Numbered from the stretch's first letter, positions 32,291 through 41,488 are shown. The stretch is 56,315 bases of DNA from Anaerolineales bacterium (GCA_020845955.1 JADLEU010000039.1:1-56315), one strand, 5' to 3'. Numbers and translations: made by a program. The notes: a model not told the origin generated them from the sequence alone.

Positions 32291-34139
32291 ACGAATGACG
32301 CTCTACCACACGCTTTTGCGGCTGGGGCTGTTCTGGGCCGTGCTCAACACCGCGCTGCCGGCGGCCTCCGCCGCGCCCGGCGAGCTGGACCTGACCGATG
32401 CTGGTTTGGGGGCCGGCCGCAAGACCTTCACTGCTGGGATGCGGGTTGGTAGGACGGCAGCGCCGCGCGCACCCACGGCCGGGGTGGTGGGGGACGGCAC
32501 CCCGGCCAGTTGTACCGAGGCGGCCCTCACCGCCGCGTTGGCCGGCGGCGGCCTGGTCACCTTCAATTGCGGGGGGCCGAAGTCCATCACCGTTACGAGC
32601 TCGCAGGGCATTACCCAAGCCATCACGATCGCCGGGGGCGACGTCATTACGCTCACCGGCGGCGGCGCCAACCGCCTGTTCTTTGTGGATACCGGCGCCA
32701 CCCTGACCCTGCAGCACATCGTGCTCGAAAACGGCCGGGTGAACGGCGGCAACGGCGGGAGCATCTACAACCGCGGCCGGCTGTACTTGGACCATGCCCG
32801 CATCACCAACAGCCAGGGACACTTGAGCGATTACGGCGGCGCTATTGTCACTTATGGGCCGCTGGACATCAGCGACAGCGCCCTCGATCACAACCTGGCC
32901 GGGTTTGGCGGCGCCATCTATGCCGACAACTTCTACAACGCCGCCCGGGTGACGATCACCAATTCCGTCTTGAGCGCAAACCAGGCTGCCAACGCCAGCG
33001 GCCAAGGCGGCGCGATTATGCTCGGCACCGGTGCGCAGTTGACGATGACCGACGGCAGCCTGCAGAGCAACTCGGCGCTGCGCTACGGCGGCGCCGTCTA
33101 CCTGTCGGCCAACAGCCGCGCCTACCTGACCGGCTCGTCGCTGCTCTCGATCAACGACAACCAGGCGGCCTGGGATGGTGGCGCGCTCTACAACAACGAC
33201 GGCATACTCTCAGTGGCCCGGGCGGACCTGATTGGCAATCGGACGCCAACCGATGCGGTCGCCATCGGCTATGGCGGCGCCGTGTTCAGCCTGGGCGAGC
33301 TCATCATGGTGTACGACTATGTGGCGCACAACGAAGGACGCTTCGGGGGCGCGGTGTGCGCCTGCGCCGCCAATCCCACCTCGCAAGTCCTAATTGGCGG
33401 CACCACGTTCGGGCAAAACACGGCCAGCCAATTCGGCGGCGGGCTTTACAGCAACACGGGCGTCACTGTGTATCTGTCCGAATCCAGCTTCAATGGCAAC
33501 AGCGCGGGCGCGGGCGGCGGCCTGGCCCGCGTTAATGCGAGTCTGTACGTGGCGCGCTCGTCATTCACCTATAACAGCGCCCAGTCTGGTGGCGGAATGC
33601 TGCTGGCGACGGCGCCGATCACCGACCACACCATCGGCGGCTACGTGGGCGTGCACGACGTCACCCTCAGCGGCAACACGGCCACCGGCGGCCTGGGCGG
33701 CGGGGTCTACAACAGCGGCCTGGCGCAGTTGTACAGCGTGACGTTCAAGGACAACAGCTCCGGCCTGTATAACGAGAGCGGCGCGGATGGCCGCTTGCGC
33801 AGCAGCGTGCTGCAAGACGCAGGCGCCAACTGCCAGGGCCAGGCGCCCACCGACGACGGCTTCAACTTCGCCACCGATCTGACCTGCGCGTTCCCGAATT
33901 CCACGCAAGCCACCGGCCTGGACCCCAAGCTCGGGCCGCTGGCCTCGGACGGCCTGTTGGAAACGTATTACCACCTGCCGGCGGCCGACAGCCCGCTGGT
34001 GAACCACGGCCCACCCAATCCGAGCCAGTGCGAGGCGGGCGACCAGCGCGAGCTGCCGAGGACAGACCGGTGCGACATCGGAGCGGTGGAATATCGCGGC
34101 CCGCTGCCGCTGATCTGGCTGCCGCTAGTGCCAAAGTAA
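32283..34139 (+). CDS. Secreted beta-helix (choice-of-anchor Q type) surface protein with LP-tail
   Basis: 618 residues from the ATG at 32283; an ATG at 32295 is also possible. A signal peptide (LYHTLLRLGLFWAVLNTALPAASA) is followed by about 450 residues of Gly/Asn-rich beta-helix repeats with the GGAI/GGGL...N pattern of polymorphic-outer-membrane-like repeats (FGGAIYADN, YGGAVYLSAN, FGGGLYSNTG, GGGVYNSG). The end carries the choice-of-anchor Q signature: DSPLVNHG, DQRELPRTDRCDIGAVEY. The last residues LIWLPLVPK are the LP tail. The upstream small-protein gene overlaps by eight bases, indicating one operon. Extracellular, possibly adhesive or structural. Confidence 0.87.
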   Translation: MSRRMTLYHTLLRLGLFWAVLNTALPAASAAPGELDLTDAGLGAGRKTFTAGMRVGRTAAPRAPTAGVVGDGTPASCTEAALTAALAGGGLVTFNCGGPKSITVTSSQGITQAITIAGGDVITLTGGGANRLFFVDTGATLTLQHIVLENGRVNGGNGGSIYNRGRLYLDHARITNSQGHLSDYGGAIVTYGPLDISDSALDHNLAGFGGAIYADNFYNAARVTITNSVLSANQAANASGQGGAIMLGTGAQLTMTDGSLQSNSALRYGGAVYLSANSRAYLTGSSLLSINDNQAAWDGGALYNNDGILSVARADLIGNRTPTDAVAIGYGGAVFSLGELIMVYDYVAHNEGRFGGAVCACAANPTSQVLIGGTTFGQNTASQFGGGLYSNTGVTVYLSESSFNGNSAGAGGGLARVNASLYVARSSFTYNSAQSGGGMLLATAPITDHTIGGYVGVHDVTLSGNTATGGLGGGVYNSGLAQLYSVTFKDNSSGLYNESGADGRLRSSVLQDAGANCQGQAPTDDGFNFATDLTCAFPNSTQATGLDPKLGPLASDGLLETYYHLPAADSPLVNHGPPNPSQCEAGDQRELPRTDRCDIGAVEYRGPLPLIWLPLVPK

Positions 34140-34220
34140 CCCGCGAGGGCGTTCGGGTGCAGCCCACCCTGGACATCCGCGTGAGCCTGGAACCGCCGGG
34201 CAGTGCGAGGGAGGCCGACC

Positions 34221-36104
34221 ATGAGACCTAACCGGTTGTGGGCGCGGCTGGCGACCGCGGCGATGCTGGCAGCAGGCACGCTGTTCCTGGCGGCGCGATC
34301 CGTCCCCCTGGCCAGCGCGCAGACCATCACGGTGACGACCACCCTGGAGGCGCCGGGCGCCGCCGGGGACTGCACCCTGGGTGAGGCGGTTGCGGCGGCC
34401 AACGGCAACGGAATGGTTGATGCCTGCCCAGGCGGCACTGGCAGCGACCTGATCCTCCTGGCGCCGGGCGCCACCTACACCCTGACGCAGCCAGCCATAC
34501 CAGGCGACACCAGCGCCTACAACATTGATGACACCCTCACCATCCGCGGCGATGGGGCGACCCTGGTGCGGCAGCCCGAGGCGGTCAACTTTCGATTCTT
34601 CACCGTCACGGTCAGCGGCCGGCTGTCGCTGATCGACCTGACGCTGCGTAACGGCCGCGCCGCCGGCGCGACAGGCATGGCGAGCTTTGATCCTCTCCAG
34701 CCGGGCTTTCCCGGCCGTGATGGCCAGGGTGGCGCCATTTTCGTCGACACCGGCGGCGAGCTCACCCTGGACGGCGTGACGTTTTCGGGCAACCAGTCCG
34801 TGGGCGGCACCGGCGGCGCTGGTTTCATCGGCGCCAATTCACAGGGCGGTCCAGGCGGCCCGGCCGAGGGCGGCGCACTGTATAACCTCGGGCTGGTGGT
34901 GCTCAGCGGGTCAGGCACCAGTTTCATCGGCAATCGCGCGATGGGGGGCAACGGCGGAGCCGGCGGCACCCTGTATGCCATGGGCGGGCGCGCTGGTTAT
35001 GCCCTCGGCGGGGCCATCTTTTCCACCGGCGAGCTGCAGGCGGAGAGCGCGCCACTCGTCGTCGCCGACAACGAGGCGCGGGGCGGCCAAGGCGGCAATG
35101 GGGGCACGGGGGGCGTTCCCGCGCCCGCTGCCGGTGGCGGCTGGTTTGGGAATGCTTGGCCGAGCCCGGTCTTTGTGGGCGCGGTCTTCTCCAACAACCG
35201 GGCGCAAGGCGGCACCCCGGGCTGGGGGGCGAGTTTCAGCGATGCCCTGTTTGGGGGCGAGGCGACGGGCGGAGGCCTGTTTGTCATGGGGGAGTTGACC
35301 CTGCAGGACAGCCGCATCATCAGCAACACCGCGGCCGGCGGCGGCGGTGACGCCGGCGGCGCCGCGGTGGGCGGCGGCCTCTACACAACCGGGCAGCTCA
35401 CGCTGCGGCGTACGCTGCTGGCAGGTAACACGGCGGTCGGAGGCAACGGCAGCGCTGCCAGCCAACTGGGCGGTAGCGCCAGGGGGGGCGGCCTGGTGCA
35501 GTCCATCAGACTGCTGCTGGACCAAGCCGCCGTGGTGGGGAACACCGCCCTGGCCGGCAGCAATCCGGCCACCACCACCCTGGCCCTAGCGCGGGGCGGA
35601 GGCATGGTGCTTTACGGTTCCGTCGGCGCATTCACGAACACCACCATCGCCTTGAACGCGGCGCCCGAGGGGGGGGCCATGTGGACGGGCCTGCACAGCC
35701 TCGTATTGACGCACGTCACGGTGGTCAGCAATACGAGCACGGCCACTGGAGGGCTGGGAGCGCCGGCCGGGGCGAGCATCACGCTGCGCAACAGCGTGGT
35801 GGCCTACAACGCCGGCGGCAATTGTGCCGGCACGATCGTGGCCGAGGGCGCCAACCTCCAGTTTCCGGACACGAGCTGCGGCGCGGCGATGGTGGCCGAC
35901 CCGCGGCTGGCCCCGGTGGGCGACCATGGCGGCCAGACCCTGACGGCGCCGCCGCTCCCCAGCAGCCCGGCGCTCAACTCGGCCCTGGAGCAGTTTTGCT
36001 CGGCCAGCGACCAGCGCGGCCGCCCCCGCCCATCGGGCGCGGGCTGCGACCTGGGGGCGTACGAATACTGGGCCGAACTATTTCTACCGTTTCTCAGCCG
36101 CTAA
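34221..36104 (+). CDS. Secreted CSLREA-type beta-helix surface protein with LP-tail
   Basis: 627 residues from the ATG at 34221, which has a GAGGGAGG site; the frame is open to 34203. A signal peptide (RLATAAMLAAGTLFLAAR to ASAQ) leads into a CSLREA-like segment, CTLGEAVAAANGNGMVDACPGG, the usual start of this beta-helix family. Many very Gly-rich GG-GG repeats follow (GGTGGAGFIGANSQGGPGGP, NGGAGGT). The end reads SPALNSALEQFCSASDQRGR, then GAGCDLGAYEY and the LP tail LFLPFLSR. It lies 81 bases after the previous beta-helix gene and is probably co-transcribed; a duplication followed by divergence is plausible. Confidence 0.87.
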   Translation: MRPNRLWARLATAAMLAAGTLFLAARSVPLASAQTITVTTTLEAPGAAGDCTLGEAVAAANGNGMVDACPGGTGSDLILLAPGATYTLTQPAIPGDTSAYNIDDTLTIRGDGATLVRQPEAVNFRFFTVTVSGRLSLIDLTLRNGRAAGATGMASFDPLQPGFPGRDGQGGAIFVDTGGELTLDGVTFSGNQSVGGTGGAGFIGANSQGGPGGPAEGGALYNLGLVVLSGSGTSFIGNRAMGGNGGAGGTLYAMGGRAGYALGGAIFSTGELQAESAPLVVADNEARGGQGGNGGTGGVPAPAAGGGWFGNAWPSPVFVGAVFSNNRAQGGTPGWGASFSDALFGGEATGGGLFVMGELTLQDSRIISNTAAGGGGDAGGAAVGGGLYTTGQLTLRRTLLAGNTAVGGNGSAASQLGGSARGGGLVQSIRLLLDQAAVVGNTALAGSNPATTTLALARGGGMVLYGSVGAFTNTTIALNAAPEGGAMWTGLHSLVLTHVTVVSNTSTATGGLGAPAGASITLRNSVVAYNAGGNCAGTIVAEGANLQFPDTSCGAAMVADPRLAPVGDHGGQTLTAPPLPSSPALNSALEQFCSASDQRGRPRPSGAGCDLGAYEYWAELFLPFLSR

Positions 36105-36645
36105 GCGGTTCCAGCTTCGGCAGAGAAGCGGTCAGGCGCCTGGCTCTTCAAGGGCCGGAGCAACGGCCTTATCCAGAGCCGGCGACCAGCGCGGAAGCGG
36201 TCGACCTCGGCCAGCGCGCGGGCTGCGGCGCGTGAAACAGCCGGGATGCAGACATGGCTGCAGCAGCTCGCCGGAGCGAAGGCGGAGGCCGATCCGTTAG
36301 GGAAGAGGAATCGTGAGCGCGGCCGACAGCCACGCGGCGCGCGCCAGAAACAGCGCCCGGTTGCGCAGGCGGGGCAAGCCGCCGAGGCGCGGATCGGCGC
36401 CGCCGGCCGGCGGGGGACGCAGGGGTCACGGCCCCAGCGGGGGCGGCCGCTTCAGGGCCGGGTCTGCATGACTTCGGCACGGCCGGATCGTGGTGCGCTA
36501 TACTCAACTGGCAGGGCGGAAGCAGCGGGCAGCGGCCAGGCCCCGGTGCGCCCCACCCGGCTGATTGTGGCCGGGGACGGCGTGCGCGCGAGCGCCTCCG
36601 CCCGCGAGACCAGGTAGGTGGGAATGGTTGCGAGAGGATGACATC
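36105..36645. other. Gene-poor stretch before msrB
   Basis: About 540 bases with no convincing gene. The open frames here are Arg/Pro/Ala-rich shadows. A TATACT word at 36499-36504 could be a -10 box for msrB but has no matching -35. A short minus-strand stretch near 36290-36390 reads like the N-terminus of a membrane protein (RNRALFLARAAWLSAALTI) but breaks off at once; it may be a relic. Confidence 0.4.
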
Positions 36646-37020
36646 ATGAAACTTACCCCATTGACACCGGAAGAAGAGCGCGTAATCGTGCACAAGGGCA
36701 CCGAACGGCCGTTCACCGGCGAGTACGACGACTATTTTGAAGAAGGGGTCTACGTCTGCCGGCGCTGCAACACGCCGCTATACGTCTCGGACCGCAAGTT
36801 CCACTCGGGCTGCGGCTGGCCGAGCTTCGACCAGGAGATCCCGGGCGCGGTCAGGCACGCGCCGGACGCCGACGGCTACCGGACGGAAATCCTGTGCGCG
36901 GCGTGCGGAGGCCACCTGGGCCACGTCTTCCAGGGCGAGGGCTTCACCGCGACGAACACGCGCCACTGCGTGAACTCGGTGTCGATCCGGTTCGTGCCCA
37001 AGGGCCAGGCGCAGCGCTAG
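36646..37020 (+). CDS. msrB: Peptide methionine-(R)-S-oxide reductase
   Basis: 124 residues, a single-domain MsrB that repairs oxidised methionine in proteins (R-sulfoxide form). The zinc-binding CxxC pairs are VCRRCN and [17 protein letters not shown] and GHLGHVF form the active-site pocket, and the catalytic Cys lies in [12 protein letters not shown] near the end. The ATG at 36646 follows a GAGAGGATG ribosome binding site; the frame upstream to 36565 has no MsrB similarity. No signal peptide, so cytoplasmic. It stands alone, 127 bases before the phosphotransferase-like gene. Confidence 0.96.
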   Translation: MKLTPLTPEEERVIVHKGTERPFTGEYDDYFEEGVYVCRRCNTPLYVSDRKFHSGCGWPSFDQEIPGAVRHAPDADGYRTEILCAACGGHLGHVFQGEGFTATNTRHCVNSVSIRFVPKGQAQR

Positions 37021-37147
37021 GGCGCCTACGGGTCGCGCTGCCGGCCTGGAAAGGGCGAAGCATCCGGCCGCCACGGCGTACGCCAGGCCGAGAGCGACCG
37101 GCCGACTGCCTCGCCCCGACTCGGGCGCCGCGGGGGGACCACATCCA

Positions 37148-39889
37148 ATGATCGTCGACCTTTCAGCGCCCGACATCACGCTAGACCTCGCCGGCGGCAA
37201 GGGCGCCAACCTGGCGCGGCTCAAGCGCGCGGGCTTTGGCGTGCCGCCCGGGTTCATCCTCACCACGGACGCCTATCGCGAGTACGTGGCGGCTAATGGC
37301 CTCTCGGCGGCCATCGCCGCCCACAGCGCGGGGTTGGCCGCCGGCGATACCGGCCAACTCGAGCAGGCCGCGGCCAGGATCCGCTCGGCCTTCGCGGCGG
37401 GCACGATGCCGGCAGAAACGGCGCGAGCCATCCGCCAGGCCTACGCCGCGCTCGGCGCGCCGGTCAAGAGTGGAAGCGCCTTGCCCGTCGCCGTGCGCTC
37501 GTCGGCCACCACCGAAGACTTGCCCGAATTGTCGTTTGCGGGCCAGCAGGATACCTTCCTAAATGTCGCCGGCGCAGGCGAGGTGCTGGCTGCCGTCGTC
37601 AACTGTTGGAGCAGCCTATGGACGGCGCGGGCCATCGGCTACCGGCTGCGCAACGCTATCCCGCACGAGGCGGCGGCGCTGGCGGTGGTGGTGCAGACCA
37701 TGGTGCCCAGCGACGTATCGGGCGTGTTGTTCACCGCCAACCCGCTCACGGGCTTGCGCAGCGAAATGGTCATCGACGCCGTGTTTGGGCTGGGCGAGGC
37801 CCTGGTCTCTGGGCAGGTGGAGCCCGATCATTTCGTCGTGGAGGCGCGCAGCGGCCGGATCGTGAGCGCGGCCCGAGGGGCCAAGCAGGTCGTGACGCGC
37901 GCGAAGCCGGGCGGCGGGGTCGAGACCATCTCGGCCAGCGCCGGCGGGCAGGCAACGCTCGGCGAGCGCGAGCTCGGCCAGTTGGCTGCTGCCGGCCGGG
38001 CGATCGAGGCCGAGTACGGCGCCCCACAGGACGTGGAGTGGGCGTTCGCGGGCGACCAGCTCTACCTGCTGCAGTCGCGGGCCATCACCACTTTGTTTCC
38101 CGTGCCGCGGGTGTCGTTCGACCCGCTGATCATCTGGTTCTCGTTCGCCGCGGTGCAAGGGCTCCTGGATCCAGTGACGCCGCTCGGGCAAGATGGCATC
38201 CGCTTGATCCTGACCAGCGCGGCCAAGTTGTTCGGCCAGGAACGCGACCCCAACAAAGTTGATTACCTCGCCGTCGCCGGCGAGCGGCTTTGGCTCAAGG
38301 TCAGCGACGTCATGCGCCATCCGATTGGCAGCCGCATGCTTGGCAGCCTGCTGGGGCTCGTCGAGCCGAGCGTCGGGCAGATCCTGCGGCCGCTGGCCGC
38401 TGACCCGCGCGTGGGCACGGGCACCGGCCGGCTGAAGTTCAGCACGGTGTGGCGGGTGGCGCGGGCCGGGCTGCCCGTGCTGCCGCGGCTGGTCTACAAC
38501 ATGCTGCGTCCCGCCGCGGCCCGCGCCGGGTTTGACGAAGCGGTGGACCGGTATCTGCGCGCGGCGCAGGTGGCGCCCGCCCAGGACCGCTTTGGGCGGC
38601 TGGCCGCGGCCACCGCCTTCATGCGCCAGCATGTGGCCAATGTGCTTGCCAGCTTACTCCCGCGTTTCATTCCGGTGCTGGGACCTGGCATGGCCGGGCT
38701 GAACCTGCTCGAACACCTGGCGGCTGAAGATCCGAGCCTGGCGCTCGAGGTGACCCGCGGGCTGCCCGGCAATGTGACGACCGAAATGGACCTGGCGTTG
38801 TGGGAGGCGGCCAAAGCGATCAGGGCGGATGGCGAGGCGGCAGCGGTATTCAGCGCGGGGGAGGCTCAAGAACTGGCCGCTGCCTACCGGCAGGGCGCGC
38901 TGCCGGGGGCGGCGCAAGCCGCGATCGGGCGCTTCATGGAACGCTATGGCATGCGCGGCGTTGGGGAGATCGACATCGGACAGCCACGCTGGCGCGAAGA
39001 CCCTGCCCCAGTCGTGCAAACGGTCAAGAGCTACCTGCGGATCGACCCCGCGCAGGCGCCGGATGTCTTGTTCGCCAGGGGCGCGCAGGCCGCCCAGGCC
39101 GCCGTGGAGGCGATCGCCGCCGCGCTGCGCCAGCAGCCTGGGGGCTGGCTGAAGGAAAGGCTGGCGCGGGCGGCCGCCAGGCGTGTGCGCCTGCTGCTCG
39201 GCACCCGTGAGAGCCCCAAGTTTCTCGCCATCCGCGTGATGGGCCGGGCTAGGCAGGCGCTGCTGGAGGCGGGGCGCGAATTCGCGCAGGCGGGGACCAT
39301 CGAGCGCGCGGAGGACCTGGCGTTCCTGAGACTGGTAGAGTTGGAGGCGCTGGCGGACGAAGGCCGGCCGCGCGCGGAGGAGCCCGCAGCGGCCAGGCCG
39401 CCGGGCGGTTGGAAGCGGCTGATTGAGGCACGGCGCTTGCTGTACGAGCGCGAGCGGCGCCGCCGGCAGGTGCCGCGCGTGCTGGTGAGCGACGGGCGCG
39501 CGTTCTACGAGGGGCTCGGCGGCGCCACGGACAGCGGCGATACGCTCACGGGCAGCCCGGTCTCGCCCGGCGTGGCCGAGGGAACCGTCCACGTCGTGCT
39601 CGACCCGCGTAGGGCGCAGTTGGCCCCGGGAGAGATCCTCGTCTGTCCGGGCACAGATCCCGCCTGGACGCCGTTGTTTATGGCGGCAGGCGGCCTAATC
39701 ACGGAAGTGGGCGGCATGATGACGCACGGTTCGGTGGTGGCGCGCGAATATGGCATTCCGGCCGTAGTGGGCGTCCACCAGGCCACGTTGCGCCTCAGGA
39801 CTGGACAGCGAATCCGCTTGGATGGGACACGCGGGAAGATCGTCGTCCTGGAGCCGGGAGAGGCCGCCGGCCCGCCGGCCGGCGGCTGA
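37148..39889 (+). CDS. ATP-grasp/phosphohistidine phosphotransferase, rifampicin phosphotransferase-like
   Basis: 913 residues. The N-terminal ATP-grasp domain (about 1-320) shows GGKGANLARLKRAGFGVPPGF, AVRSSATTEDLPELSFAGQ and DVEWAFAGDQLYLLQSRAI, as in PEP synthase. The C-terminal swivelling His domain (about 800-905) shows GSPVSPGVAEG, DPAWTPLFMAAGGLITEVGG and MMTHGSVVAREYGIPAVVGV, with the phospho-accepting His near residue 860. The C-terminal PEP-binding barrel of PEP synthase is absent and a 450-residue mainly helical middle domain is present instead. This ATP-grasp/middle/His order and length are those of rifampicin phosphotransferases, which transfer the beta-phosphate of ATP to rifamycins. 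Whether this one acts on an antibiotic or another small molecule cannot be said from sequence. Confidence 0.8.
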   Translation: MIVDLSAPDITLDLAGGKGANLARLKRAGFGVPPGFILTTDAYREYVAANGLSAAIAAHSAGLAAGDTGQLEQAAARIRSAFAAGTMPAETARAIRQAYAALGAPVKSGSALPVAVRSSATTEDLPELSFAGQQDTFLNVAGAGEVLAAVVNCWSSLWTARAIGYRLRNAIPHEAAALAVVVQTMVPSDVSGVLFTANPLTGLRSEMVIDAVFGLGEALVSGQVEPDHFVVEARSGRIVSAARGAKQVVTRAKPGGGVETISASAGGQATLGERELGQLAAAGRAIEAEYGAPQDVEWAFAGDQLYLLQSRAITTLFPVPRVSFDPLIIWFSFAAVQGLLDPVTPLGQDGIRLILTSAAKLFGQERDPNKVDYLAVAGERLWLKVSDVMRHPIGSRMLGSLLGLVEPSVGQILRPLAADPRVGTGTGRLKFSTVWRVARAGLPVLPRLVYNMLRPAAARAGFDEAVDRYLRAAQVAPAQDRFGRLAAATAFMRQHVANVLASLLPRFIPVLGPGMAGLNLLEHLAAEDPSLALEVTRGLPGNVTTEMDLALWEAAKAIRADGEAAAVFSAGEAQELAAAYRQGALPGAAQAAIGRFMERYGMRGVGEIDIGQPRWREDPAPVVQTVKSYLRIDPAQAPDVLFARGAQAAQAAVEAIAAALRQQPGGWLKERLARAAARRVRLLLGTRESPKFLAIRVMGRARQALLEAGREFAQAGTIERAEDLAFLRLVELEALADEGRPRAEEPAAARPPGGWKRLIEARRLLYERERRRRQVPRVLVSDGRAFYEGLGGATDSGDTLTGSPVSPGVAEGTVHVVLDPRRAQLAPGEILVCPGTDPAWTPLFMAAGGLITEVGGMMTHGSVVAREYGIPAVVGVHQATLRLRTGQRIRLDGTRGKIVVLEPGEAAGPPAGG

Positions 39890-40066
39890 TGCCGGGCTGT
39901 CGCTGCCTGTCCTGACATCGGCCAGCGCTGGCAGGCGGTCAACCAGCGACCCGCCCGCGGATGGGTTCATCAACCTATCGGCGAATGCGGTGGCGCCGGC
40001 GCCCCGAGAGCGGATCACGGTCACGGCTGTCGCCGCTGGCCAGTTGCCCGCGTGGGGATTGCGAAG

Positions 40067-40097
40067 CCCCGGCAGCGGCTTCCCGCCGCTGCCGGGG
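40067..40097. terminator. Strong hairpin between convergent genes
   Basis: A perfect 13-base stem (40067-40079 with 40085-40097) around five bases, between the phosphotransferase-like gene (plus) and the DnaJ-C-domain gene (minus). No long T tract follows, so termination efficiency is uncertain, but the convergent position fits a bidirectional terminator. Confidence 0.5.
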
Positions 40098-40150
40098 GCG
40101 CGGTTTGAGTCGCAGTGATGAGCGCCCGACCCGCACAGGTCGAAGCGCTC

Positions 40151-40714
40151 TCAGTGTCGTTCCAGGCGCCAGCCGGACAGCCGGACCGCGTCTCCGATCA
40201 GCTGGCGCTCCAGTGGGGTAGCGTTGGCGGGCATTGTCGCCTGCAGGTGAACACACAAGTCACCATACATGTCTGGATGATTGAGGATCGGCATTCCCTT
40301 GCCAGTCAAGCGGAGCGTTGTCCCAGGCGCCGTCCAGGCCGGAACCTCAAGCCTGGCCTGACCAGAAAGCGTCGGAACCTGCACCGCGTCGCCATGTATG
40401 AAGGTGCGGATGTCGATGGACCAATCTAGGTGGAGATCCGCCCCATAGCGCTTGAACGGGGGTTGATCGGCGACCATGACCGTGCAAAAATGCACCGTCT
40501 GAGCGTCTTCGCGGCCCGACCGCGGCAAATAGATCCGATCGCCGGTGTGGACGCCGGGCGGGATCGCCAAGCGCACGCGCTCTCCATTCCGCTCAACCAC
40601 GCGCTGGGCGCCAGTGTAGGCTTCCTTGAGCGAGATGTTGAGCAGGCAGTGGGGCCCGCCCAATCCCTGAGGCCAGTATGAGCCGATCGTATCAAGCACC
40701 TGCGGATATTCCAT
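40151..40714 (-). CDS. DnaJ C-terminal-domain protein without J domain or zinc finger
   Basis: 187 residues that correspond only to the peptide-binding C-terminal domains of Hsp40/CbpA-type chaperones: NISLKEAYTGAQRVVERNGE, VRLAIPPGVHTGDRIYLP, DLHLDWSIDI, VQVPTLSGQARLEVPAWTAP and GTTLRLTGKGMP...GDLCVHLQATMP. The HPD-bearing J domain that activates DnaK is missing; the protein begins directly with MEYPQVLDTIGSYW. The start has a good AGAAGG site five bases upstream, so this is an intact short gene rather than a 3' fragment. It may hold or deliver substrates without DnaK activation, or compete with a full Hsp40. Position-wise it is a single gene with its own promoter region. Confidence 0.85.
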   Translation of the reverse strand: MEYPQVLDTIGSYWPQGLGGPHCLLNISLKEAYTGAQRVVERNGERVRLAIPPGVHTGDRIYLPRSGREDAQTVHFCTVMVADQPPFKRYGADLHLDWSIDIRTFIHGDAVQVPTLSGQARLEVPAWTAPGTTLRLTGKGMPILNHPDMYGDLCVHLQATMPANATPLERQLIGDAVRLSGWRLERH

Positions 40715-40772
40715 GTTTACCTTCTTTCACGACACCTCGACGGCGCCAGCCAGTGTAGTTCGGGCTGGTTTT

Positions 40773-40792
40773 GTTGATCCACTTCAACTATA
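40773..40792 (-). promoter_or_regulatory. -10 box overlapped by an inverted repeat, upstream of the DnaJ-C-domain gene
   Basis: On the minus strand TATAGT (40792-40787) is followed by a perfect GTTGA-N6-TCAAC inverted repeat (40788-40773), which overlaps the last bases of the -10 box and would cover the transcription start. This is a typical place for a repressor operator. It matches neither CIRCE nor the HspR HAIR spacing. Confidence 0.4.
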
Positions 40793-40837
40793 ACTATCGT
40801 AGGACGGACTAACCAGCCGGTCAAGTATTGTGAGTTA

Positions 40838-41083
40838 TTGCACCATACCCTCCCCGCCAGGGCGCCGCGCGAAGGCCAAATCCTGGAGGCCGCCGTGAGG
40901 GTATTCGCACGCCTGGGCTTAGACCAGGCGCGGTCGAGCCGGCGGCCAGATCTGCCTGGTCACTGGCTTCGGGTCGATCGAAGAATGGCGAGCGGGCTGT
41001 TGCCATCGGCCGGCCGGAGCGCGATTGCGATGGCGTGTCGTTCTCCAGTAGAATACGCCGAGCGCGATCTCACCGAACGATAG
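40838..41083 (+). pseudogene. Fragment of a TetR-type regulator
   Basis: The reading frame contains REGQILEAAVRVFARLGLDQA, the first helices of a TetR DNA-binding domain, but continues into SSRRPDLPGHWLRVDRR instead of the rest of the helix-turn-helix and then stops. No ligand-binding domain follows. I read this as a decayed, frameshifted regulator; recognition is by eye. Confidence 0.5.
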
Positions 41084-41214
41084 CGGCAGCAGACACTGCG
41101 CCGGTTTCCCGATTGGGAGTTCAGCGCCGCCTGGCAGCCGGCCCAAGCGGTTATCGGAGACTCGCCATTAACATCAGCGTGACCGAGAGGACCGAGCGGG
41201 CGCCCCTAGCGATT

Positions 41215-41448
41215 TTCCACCTCAATCCGGGAGCAGTGGGCGCGTCGCCGGGGGCGCGAGATCAAGGCCGCGCACGCCGGCGCCTGGCTGAGCGCCTGGA
41301 CCACGGCCGCTCGGTTGCGTGGGTCGTGGCGCCAGCCGGGTTCGGCAAGACGCCGCCGGCCGCGGCCTGGGCCGCCGCGGTGCCCACGCCGGGCTGGCTG
41401 GCGGCAGTGGGGTTGCAGACTCTGTGGGGCACGCCGCGTGGCCGCTGA
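41215..41448 (+). pseudogene. Fragment of a MalT/LuxR-family ATPase regulator
   Basis: RRRLAERLDHGRSVAWVVAPAGFGKT followed by AAAWAAAVPTPGWLA is the N-terminal P-loop region of MalT-like (LAL) regulators, which normally read APAGFGKTTLLAQWA. Here the residues after GKT are PPAAAWA and the frame ends about 30 residues later. The remaining 800 residues of such a protein are absent. Together with the TetR fragment just upstream this marks a decayed regulatory region. Confidence 0.5.
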
Positions 41449-41488
41449 TAAACCCGGCCCAAACGGCATTTAGTCTAGACGTAACGGT

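Noticed and set aside
36246-36617. Plus-strand open frame before msrB
   Set aside because: Arg/Gly/Gln-rich with no domain and no ribosome binding site; composition-driven.
40773-40788. CIRCE or HspR (HAIR) element before the DnaJ-C-domain gene
   Set aside because: The inverted repeat has a 6-base spacer and different arms from both known heat-shock operators.
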